Shown here in pieces: positions 1 to 7,003 of a stretch of 13,714 nt of DNA. The stretch comes from Lactifluus volemus. Lineage: Eukaryota; Basidiomycota; Agaricomycetes; Russulales; Russulaceae. Positions within the stretch are counted from its first letter, which is position 1; every line of letters begins with the position of its first letter. The DNA lies in the NCBI GenBank assembly GCA_022376515.1, contig WTXI01000582.1:1-13714 (forward strand), given 5' to 3'. Made by a program: the position numbers and the translations under genes. The notes beneath the pieces are model-generated. The model was not told where the DNA came from, did not search any database, and saw only the letters and a program-made list of their open reading frames with translations.

Positions 1-2397
1 ATCATTCCAATCAGAGGTTGAGAATCTGTTGGCATTAGTGGATGATGCGTTCGCTTTGTGCGGTATTTCGGGATGGCGATATCAAGAAGCGTCCCGCATA
101 TATATATATCTGCTCTCCCTTTTGCGCCATCCTCTTCCCGCATCGTCGAGCACCACCTTCACCTATTCCCCCATACATTGGTGAGAGACGCGGACAGTTG
201 TCTGATTGGCCAGCATTGGAAATGACTATTCAAGCACATGACGGACCAGTCTACTCGTTGTATTCTCGCCAGATGGGCAGCGGATCGCATCAGCCTCGCG
301 AGATCGCACGATTCGGTGTGGGATGCTACGACGGGGGAAATTGTAGCGGGCCGTTTACTGGACACACCAAAGAAGTCTTTCTGTCGCATTCTCGCCTGAC
401 GGGAAACGCATCGCATCGGCCTCGGAGGACTGCACGATTTGCGTGTGGGATGCCGCAACAGGAGAGGTCGTAGCGGGACCATTTACTGGACACACGATTG
501 GGTCAGATGCGTTGCATTCTCACCGAACGGGCAACACATCGCCTCGGCCTCGGACGATCACACGATTCGTGTTTGGGATGCCGCAACTGGAGAGGTGTAG
601 CAGGCCCGTTTACTGGACACGTCGCGAGGTCTTCTTTGTTACATTCTCACCAGACGGGAACGTATCGCCTCTGCCTCTCGAGATTGCACGATTCGCATGT
701 GGGATGCTGCAACCGGAGAGGTCGTAGCGGCCCGTATACTGGACACACCGAAGGGCAGGTGTGTTGCATTCTCACCGGACGGGAAGCACGTCGCTTCGGC
801 CTCGACGATCGCACGATTCGTGTGTGGGATGCCGCAACAGGAAAGGTGGTAGCCGGCCCATTTACTGGACACACCGCTCCATCTCTCTATTGCATTCTCT
901 CCGGACGGGAAACATCACCTCAGCCTCGGAGATCGCACGATTTGCGTGTGGGATTCCGCAACAGGTCAGATCGTAGCAGGCCCATTTACTGGACACACAT
1001 TTCCATATTTTCTTCAGTCTCACCTGACGGGCAGCGCATTGCCTCGGCCTCATGATCCACGGTTTGCGTGTGGCATCCCAGAAAAGGAGTGGCAGGGGCC
1101 TCGTTTACCGGACATACCCAATCGATCTTTTCTGTTGCACTCTCACCAGATGGGCAACGGATAGCCTCGGCCTCTGCAGATTGCACAATTTGTGTGTGGG
1201 ATGCCACAACAGGAGAGGTCATAGGAGTCCGTTTACTGGCCACACGATTGGGCCTTCTGTGTTCGTTCTCACTGACGGGAGCGGATCGCCTCGCCTCGCG
1301 AGATCGCACGATTCGCTGTGGGATACCGCAACAGGAAATATTGTAGCGAGCCCGTTTACTGGACATACCGATATAGTCTACTGTATTACATTCTCGCCGG
1401 TTTGTACATTGTATGTCTGAGCGCTTGCATGGAGATAAAAATTGATGAATTTATCGGATGAGCGATCGGCGCAAACGGACAACGCATCGCGTCGGCCTCG
1501 GAGGATCGCACGGTTTGTGCTGTGTGGATGCCATAACGGGAGAGGTTGTAGTGGGCCCGCTTACTGGACACACTGAGGCGGTCCGCTCTGTTGCATTCTC
1601 ACCGGACGGGAAGCGCATCGCCTCTGCCTCAGATGACTGCACGATTCGAGTATGGGATGCTGCGACAGGGGAGGTCGTAGCGGGCCCGTTTAATGGCCAC
1701 ACTCAGTGGGTCGAATCTGTCGCGTTTTCACCGGACGGGCGGCGAATTGCCTCAGCCTCATTCGATCGCACTATTCGTGTATGGGATTCTGTGACAGGAC
1801 AGGTAGTAGCAAGCCCGTTTACTGGACATACCGATAGCGTCGTCGCTGTTGCATCTCACCGGACGGGCGGCGCATTGCATCGGCCTCGTACGATCACACG
1901 ATTCGCCTTGTGGGGATTCTGCTACAGGGGTAGGCGTAGTGGGCCCGTTTTTGGACACACTGAATCGGTCAACTCGGTTGTTCTCACCAGACGGACAGCG
2001 GATCATTTCCGGCTCGAGGGATAGCACGATTCGCATGTGGGATGCCACAACAGGACAGGATATTGTGGGCTCGTCTACCGGACTCACCCAATCGACTAAC
2101 TCTGGTGCGTCCACTTTGGATGGGCAGCCTATCACCTCGACCTTACGAGATCACATGATTCATGTAGGGAAAAGCAGAGCAGAATACTTTATGGAGAAAT
2201 TCCTGGTCAATAGTGATGGGTGGATGTATGGGGAAGATAAAGAACTCCTTTTGTGGATTCCTCCCATTCACAGGCCATATCTTCATAAAGCTAACACAGT
2301 CTGGATTGCTGGCAAAGATAGAACGGAGGTAGATCTCTCAAAATTTGTGTATGGATTAAATTGGGCTACGGTATACGTTCACAGTTCATCTAAATAG
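1..2397 (+). CDS. Gene A: C-terminal part of a NACHT-WD40 NLR-like protein (5' truncated by window edge, frameshifted)
   Basis: This is the last exon of a fungal STAND/NLR protein, a presumed cytoplasmic sensor whose WD40 propeller binds a ligand and whose missing NACHT part would switch state. Position 1 matches the third base of the last exon of gene B. A linker with [12 protein letters not shown] (from about 101) is followed by 14 WD40 repeats (237-2082), a degenerate fifteenth, and a tail with [17 protein letters not shown] and LDLSKFVYG, ending in TAG at 2395-2397. Many single-base shifts interrupt the frame, for example in repeats 1-6, 9, 13 and 14. Repeats 11 and 12 read cleanly in one frame. 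A 74-bp insertion disrupts repeat 10. The family call is firm. Whether the gene is functional or a pseudogene cannot be decided, because indels of the same kind occur throughout the window. Confidence 0.85.
237..2082 (+). repeat. WD40 repeat array of gene A, 14 units of about 129 bp
   Basis: Tandem coding repeats of 43 codons follow the pattern HTxxVxxVAFSPDGxRIASAS, then xDxTIxVWD, then [13 protein letters not shown]. Fourteen units can be counted after correcting frame shifts. Each corresponds by position to a unit in gene B: unit 3 has FSPNGQ in both, and unit 7 has [15 protein letters not shown] in both. Fourteen units fit two seven-bladed beta-propellers. Neighbouring units are very alike at DNA level, so the array is prone to recombination and to assembly error. 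Confidence 0.9.
1401..1474 (+). other. 74-bp insertion inside WD40 unit 10 of gene A
   Basis: Gene B reads continuously from CTCGCCGG into ACGGACAACGC at the equivalent place (about 11621-11640). Gene A has 74 extra bases between these, AT-rich and unlike WD40 sequence. The length is not a multiple of three and a TGA follows quickly. A GT at 1404 and an AG at 1461-1462 would delimit a 59-bp intron, leaving 15 extra bases in frame. That reading is speculative; a small insertion is the plain observation. Confidence 0.6.
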
Positions 2398-2471
2398 AGT
2401 CACATGTATATACTATGCAAACCCCGATTAGTGTTCCTTCGAATTCAATTGCTGCATGCCAGCGAGTCTTT

Positions 2472-2868
2472 CTAAGGTATGGCCAATAGATCTTCAATAT
2501 CAAGTCTGGTCACTACGTCAAAATCCACGGCATTCTTAAAGCGGTTAGGTGCTTGTGTTTAGCTTACTCGCTTTCCACGGAGAACGTAGGATATTGCCCA
2601 AAGGTGAACCCTTCTCAGAGTCTCGGATGAGATTGGTTGTCTCTTTCTCGCTGAAGTCGCTGAGGGGATCGAGTATTTCGTCTGAGGCTCGTTTTCTGGC
2701 TTGCAAACGATATCCAAAGACATCTAGAGATGCAGTGGCGTGTCTACGAAAGATCTGTAACCCAACTTTCGCTACGCTGACCAATGACACATACTTGTCC
2801 ACCCCCAAGGCTCGGATCTGGTCCGGAATCTGGAAGCCCTGCATGAAGAAAATGTGAGCAAGGTTCAC
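2472..2868 (-). CDS. Hypothetical protein fragment, unrecognised
   Basis: The frame runs from an ATG at 2868 down to 2545 (107 residues). One base shift then leads into a frame reading PNRFKNAVDFDVVTRLDIED, which ends with TAG at 2474-2472. The composition looks coding: few rare residues, and alternating hydrophobic and charged stretches such as DPLSDFSEKET and LGNILRSPWKASKLN. A possible 57-bp intron (GT at 2895, AG ending at 2839) would join an upstream frame reading GAVQLAPQ to GFQIPDQ, making the ATG at 2868 internal. I recognise no family. The gene sits opposite to A in the block missing from copy 2, so it may be a captured or remnant gene. It could equally be a chance open frame. Confidence 0.25.
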
Positions 2869-3072
2869 TCCTTAGCCGTCTTCTATATTGATTACTTGAG
2901 GTGCGAGTTGCACTGCGCCCGAGCCAGGTCTTGCGTGTGCCATGGCGTTCCGTGGCCACCTGGTAGCCGCCTGCGGCTGCACCTTCAAAGCTTCAACGAG
3001 TGCTCTTGAGGCTGACCATAGCGTCGGTATGTTGAGGGACGCCAAGTGTTAGTATCACGGAGTGCAGTTTAT
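2478..3072. other. Block of about 595 bp present in copy 1 and absent from copy 2
   Basis: Around 12600-12640, copy 2 goes directly from GAGTCTGTCTGAGG to a sequence like AGTCCAGAAATCAAGC. In copy 1 the equivalents (GAGTCTTTCTAAGG and GGTCCAGAATCAAGC) are about 595 bp apart. The junctions carry only a weak TATG direct repeat. The block may be an insertion into copy 1 or a deletion from copy 2. It contains the minus-strand candidate described separately. Confidence 0.6.
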
Positions 3073-3624
3073 GAGTGGTCCAGAATCAAGCTACGGCAAC
3101 GGAGAGCATGTATCGTGAAAGCGTCGGTATGACAGCTGCAATTTGTATTTGGATGACATGACAATAACATGAGGAATTATTAATAACGAACGAGAAGCTA
3201 GAGAAACGGAAGGTAAGGGTGACCACAGAAGAAATGAGAGTGGTGGTGGCACCACGCACCTAGCGCTCCTCTCCTTCCTACCCATTCACAGAGCCAATTC
3301 TTATTCTCTCTAAAGTCTTATTTAATGCCCCCAGATTTCTGAGAACACGTCTTCACTGAGCTACAGTGAACGAAAATCTGCTCGAGTACAACTTGAAGTT
3401 ACTGCCCAGTCAGGACCAGGACCACGCGTAAGAAATGAAGCTATAGTGGACAGCACGCAGACTCTGCTAACCATACGGATGGAGATACTGTCAGGGATAT
3501 ATGCAGATGGTTTGAGGGCCATGTCAATCTTTGAGACCGGACCCTTGACCGGACATGAGTTAACGAACCGGAGGTGTCACACGGGTATACGCGCCGCGTT
3601 GACACGTGGTGTGTGAGGTCACGC
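3073..3624. other. Non-coding 3' flank shared by both NLR copies
   Basis: No convincing gene is seen. The stretch is the counterpart of 12640-12766 plus 13211-13638 and contains well-kept blocks, including one at 3120-3170 and one around GGTTTGAGGGCCATGT (3508-3523). The conservation reflects the recent duplication, not necessarily function. The heptamer ACCGGAC occurs twice close together at about 3536-3554. Confidence 0.5.
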
Positions 3625-4437
3625 CGGCAGTTTTTCTTCAACCTAACCATGGCTGGATAAAGGCCTTGTTCCCTTTCCTTTCACTTCACTCATCTTAAGC
3701 GAAATGTTTAGTGACCAGGGAGTGACGTGGCACAATGTATGTCTGTTTCGCACGACCATGAACATCGAGTACGCACAGACACCTACTCAATACCGGTGAC
3801 CAAGGGGTCGGAGTTGGGCATGGCCATGTACGTAGTGTTCATATTTCTCAACCGCCGGGATCTTGACACCTCAAGACGGATAATAGGCCGTCATTCTTTT
3901 CCAAGCGGCTGTGGGCGCATCAATGGGCGATAGTCAAATGGTGGCCGTTGCGCGACGAGGGTGCCTCCTACGCCTCCGTGACACTCTCGCAGCTCAAGGT
4001 GCCAAAACCCGACCCGAGCCCTTCGATTACTGTTACACTTGACCCCAACGCGTTGTCGAGCTCGCGTACAGCCCGTTATGCCCAAGATTTGATCTGATTT
4101 GTGATGTGCGACATCCGATGATGTGGCCTTCATGGGTCACAGAAGAGCATCTTCAAATGGCATTCACCTGACCATAGGTACGGACTCCGAATTGGGGTGC
4201 TTGAGGCTCACGAACTGTTCTGGTGTTGCACAGGTCCCACCAGAGAATCCAAGACACCATCTTAAGTTTTCATCGCATGTTGGGGCGTGGCATGCGCAAC
4301 GTGACCCCAGGCTGCATGGGTGCTTGTGATGATCCCCAAGTCGTCAGTGTTCCCCCCTCGGCCCTCCAACATCTCCCACCGTATCATCGCATTACATTAC
4401 TCCCTGGCAAGCGCGTATGGCGCGGACCTAGGCCGGT
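3625..4437. other. Stretch with no recognisable gene
   Basis: Only short open frames are found here, with no family motif on either strand. Position 3624 is the right edge of the duplicated segment and 4438 is the stop codon of the copia remnant. Part of this stretch could therefore be the 3' non-coding end or LTR of that element, but I see no second LTR to compare it with. Confidence 0.4.
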
Positions 4438-5445
4438 CTATCGAGCGACCCTCCAGGCATCTAAGGGTAGCGGCTTTGTCAGCACATCGCGCCGGCAATA
4501 CGAGACCACGATCCCCCCACGTTGATCGGTTTGGCGATGAAATGTTAATGTCTTTGGTTCTATCTCACTAGTTTCGTCCGTGGCGAGCTTCAGTGCGCCT
4601 TGTAATCGTAGCGTAACATAATCGTATTATGAAGTGATGAATACAAGTTCTCCTGCTACGCGAGAAGCCAGACAGCCCCCTTTTCACCCTGCGTCGCCAT
4701 CACATCCTGGGTCTGCAGAGCGTCACAAGATCCTGCTCATGTGAACCCCGAGGACCGCCCTTAGTTCAATAGAAAATGCGTGCCCAAACATGGCGCGCTG
4801 GTGCGGCTGCATGCTAGTAGCACCGTTGGCGTCTGTGCAGCCGCACAAGGCGTGGCATCTCCGCCGAAGGTGAGTTCGAGGTCTTTGGTGCCAGAAATGT
4901 AGTAGAAGATCCGCTTGATTTCCGATGGTGCTACCCGGATTCTCGAGGAAACTGAGATAAGGTGAATCTATTTCTGGTCGAGTGGCTACCGCAAGCGTGC
5001 ATGAGACTCCCGGCGATCGCCTTGGCGGCCTCGCGGTACCATGAATTCTTCTTTCTGGTAACGTAGGACGGATCTGAAGGGGTGTCGTCCTTCGAATAAA
5101 CTGCGCCGCTCGGCAGCATGGGAGTTTTCTGCAGCTCGGCGAGCCCAAAGCGTTTAGTGATGATGGCGATGTATGCTGCCTGAGAGGGCGAGAACGTCAC
5201 GGTAGTTTGGCGAGTATCAGGACATCATCAATATATTTCTTATCTGCGCACGGAAATTCGCCGGGTCGGCCTGTGTGAGGCAAAAACCGAAATCTGTGAG
5301 AATCCTCGAAAAGTGGTCCAAACCGCTTTTGGCCAGTCTGTTTCAGGTGGTAAACTGAAGCGAGTCAGTGACTTTTTCAAGCGCTTGACGCGACGTACGC
5401 ATCTGTCTCCCCCCTCGTAGCAATTGAATCGTTTCAACGTAGGAC
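4438..5445 (-). mobile_element. Ty1/copia retrotransposon remnant: reverse transcriptase and RNase H part of pol, decayed
   Basis: Reading the minus strand and allowing frame shifts, copia pol motifs appear in the right order. They are HLKQTGQ near 5348-5328 (the family's YGLKQ), then ILTDFGFCLTQADPA at about 5305-5260, and the catalytic YIDD at 5235-5224. QAAYIAIITKRFGL, AGSLM, ATRPEI and FLENPG follow. Next come CTDANGAT and AMFGHAF, QDLVTL near the missing TEAEY box, GEKGAVWL, and finally DVLTKPLP at 4488-4465 with a TAG at 4440-4438. About 50 codons normally found between YxDD and the LSQxxYI box are missing. There is no gag, protease or integrase and no LTR pair. The piece is dead and sits between two NLR genes, where it may have helped rearrangement. 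The assignment to copia is secure; the exact upstream limit is not. Confidence 0.88.
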
Positions 5446-5682
5446 AAAGCCAGCAAAAGTACTATGTGTAAAATGTCACATATTTTTGGCAGTTCCACAT
5501 CTTTTCGTGGTTTAGTTCGGAGGACCGGAGGTGAAAACCACGAAGACACTGCAGGAAAACCATGCTGTGGAAGCTGGCGGGGACGATCACAAGGCACATG
5601 ACAAGGCAAAACGATTGATTGTAACGACTCTACCAACGAGGTACTATGCAAACTCAGCCTTTCGTTTAGAAGGAAAACGAGG

Positions 5683-5779
5683 TCGTTAGGTAGTGTACAT
5701 TATATCTCGATGTCTATTCCGAATAAAGCCCACTCTCTTCATCTCTCACTGGCTCTCGTGATTGAGATCGTTAGGTAGT
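5683..5779. repeat. 12-bp direct repeat TCGTTAGGTAGT flanking 73 bp
   Basis: TCGTTAGGTAGT occurs exactly at 5683-5694 and again at 5768-5779. The 73 bases between them include AATAAAG and a CTCTCTTCATCTCTC tract. It may be the footprint of a small insertion or the edge of an eroded LTR. It is too short to decide. Confidence 0.5.
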
Positions 5780-6073
5780 CATCCAGCAAATGGGTGTCCA
5801 AGCGACATGCCCATCATTGTTTCCCTTCTGTAGTTGCTCACGGCGCTGATGTCGATCCAAGGCGGTCAGATGTAAAGACAGGCATTCGGAAGATGCCTCA
5901 GCGGTCCATGAATTGCTTTGGTGCCCAAACTCCGACCATGCGTCCGCATTCGCCAGTCCTCTGCGTCCAATGCTCTCGTCTTTCTTTCCTAGTTTCACTC
6001 AACGGTTTCTTGCTGTTAATTCCCTTAGTCGTCGACTCACCCCGGGCCAGTCTCACCAACCATCCTCGCTTCT

Positions 6074-6080
6074 TATAAAA
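6074..6080 (+). promoter_or_regulatory. TATA-box-like element TATAAAA
   Basis: A perfect TATAAAA follows CTCGCTTCT and precedes the ATG at 6170 (good context, AAGAATGG) by about 90 bases. The spacing suits a fungal core promoter for the Cys-rich candidate downstream, but a chance occurrence is quite possible. Confidence 0.25.
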
Positions 6081-6169
6081 CCATCTCCGTCGCTATCGTG
6101 ACCCCAAATTCTAGATATCCACCTACCTGCTGACATAACACTGAGCAAAAGAACGAGGAATCCTCAAGA

Positions 6170-6505
6170 ATGGGAGGGAGCACAGAGGTACTTATAAGCG
6201 GTCAACATGCACGGTCACGATGTCCGTGCGAAGATTCTTCCTCTCTGCCATCTGTGGGCTCTGATGCGTAGCCCTGGAAGTGCAGAAGACACACCTGGTA
6301 CCGTCAGGAATGTAGCAATTGCAGACGATCACTTACGACCTGTCAACACTGCAAGCACGAGACATTTGCAACTTCCTTCATCAGGGGCACGCACTCGACA
6401 AGCGACGAAAGTCAAATTCCCCACTGGTGCCTTAGCCGCACCCCTCGGGTTTGTCAAGACATCCTCCTGAAGGGCCACGGTACAGCATTTTTCACTAGGG
6501 CATAG
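6170..6505 (+). CDS. Candidate small Cys-rich protein (one in-frame stop or an intron)
   Basis: An ATG in good context opens a frame that stays open for 33 codons, meets one TAG (6269-6271), then continues in the same frame for 77 more codons to TAG at 6503-6505. The frame is rich in cysteines: CPC, WKC, then ECSNC and TTCQHC giving C-x2-C-x6-C-x2-C, which could hold one zinc ion, then HWC and RVC. A GTACTT-to-TAG intron (6188-6271, 84 bp, a multiple of three) would remove the stop and keep the frame, fusing MGGSTE to PWKCRRH. Alternatively the stop is a read error, or the frame is chance. I know no family with this pattern. A TATA-like box lies about 90 bases upstream. Confidence 0.22.
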
Positions 6506-7003
6506 TTTAAGGCATGGCCCGCTTGCATTGACATTCTCTACTTGAAAGGATAAAAGGAACTGGATGTACGAGGATTCATCTGATTCTGGACCATAGGCAG
6601 TCGTTCAGTGGAGGGCATCTTCGTTGTATATGGGACTATGTAATTAACTGTCATAACTGATATCTCTTTCTTTTCTCCCGCGCCGTGTACCATACCACGC
6701 TTGCTCATATGAAGGTGAATAAGCGATTACGTTTAGATTTGGCTTCGACCTCGCAAGCATCCCCAGACCCCAGGTCTTCAGCCAAATGGCCCTTGCATAT
6801 GCCAGCGTGCGAGTAAGAATCTGCACTGGCATAACTCCAGCAAATTGCTACTCGCGCGAGGGTTGCCAGTGCGCTTCCACTGGCTGTCAACGTAACTGTT
6901 GTTGGTTGTTTGTTCCCAACGATGAAGCGCCCTCCGAGTTGGGGTGGCCAACAGCAGCACCAGTGGTGCCAGTGCTTGTCTCAACTTCTCACTTCAGTCT
7001 ACG
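6506..7003. other. Putative promoter and 5' leader region of gene B
   Basis: No gene is supported here. An open frame starting at 6786 runs through the start of gene B in the wrong frame for exon 1 and is best explained as chance. The last 25 bases before the ATG at 7004 are pyrimidine-rich, as is common near fungal transcription starts. The heptamer cluster listed separately lies at 6824-6974. Confidence 0.45.
6824..6974. promoter_or_regulatory. Cluster of four CACTGGC/GCCAGTG heptamers upstream of gene B
   Basis: CACTGGC occurs at 6824-6830 and 6878-6884, and its reverse complement GCCAGTG at 6865-6871 and 6968-6974. The middle two form a perfect inverted repeat with a 6-base spacer (6865-6884). 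All lie within 180 bases upstream of the inferred start codon at 7004. Four exact copies in 151 bp are more than chance predicts for a 7-mer. A dimeric transcription factor site is a reasonable inference, but I know of no matching factor. Confidence 0.3.

Larger units (their letters stand above)
1..3624. repeat. Segmental duplication, copy 1 (3' half of gene A plus 3' flank)
   Basis: The sequence aligns by eye, in the same orientation, with 10214-13638. The match covers the linker, all WD40 units, the tail, the stop codon, the post-stop sequence GAGTCACATGTATATA, and flanking stretches such as TGACAGCTGCAATTTGTATT and GAGAGTGGTGGTGGCACCAC. Similarity fades after GTGTGTGAGGTCACG, at about 3624. 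The left end is cut by the window edge, so the unit extends further left. Substitutions as well as indels separate the copies, so they are paralogs and not one locus assembled twice. Confidence 0.9.
5446..6169. other. No gene seen; possible retrotransposon 5' material and a promoter-like stretch
   Basis: Minus-strand frames between 5446 and 5650 lie upstream of the copia RT part but match nothing I recognise. From about 5790 the plus strand is pyrimidine-rich and ends with a TATAAAA box at 6074-6080, about 90 bases before an ATG at 6170. No protein-coding signature is found between 5650 and 6169. Confidence 0.4.

Noticed and set aside
103..120. (AT)n tract as a microsatellite or TATA promoter inside the window start
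   Set aside because: It is the coding sequence for HIYIS in the [12 protein letters not shown] linker and is present identically in gene B at about 10308.
237..2082. Regular 129-bp repeats suggesting a CRISPR array or satellite
   Set aside because: The units translate into clear WD40 repeats, have no spacer structure, and the context is a eukaryotic gene.
1..3624. Copy 1 as a pure assembly artefact of copy 2
   Set aside because: The copies differ by many substitutions and by three large insertions or deletions, and their outer flanks differ, so they are separate loci.
4223..4571. Plus-strand open frames of 80-100 residues
   Set aside because: Most of their length is antisense to the C-terminal end of the copia pol remnant (DVLTKPLP on the minus strand).
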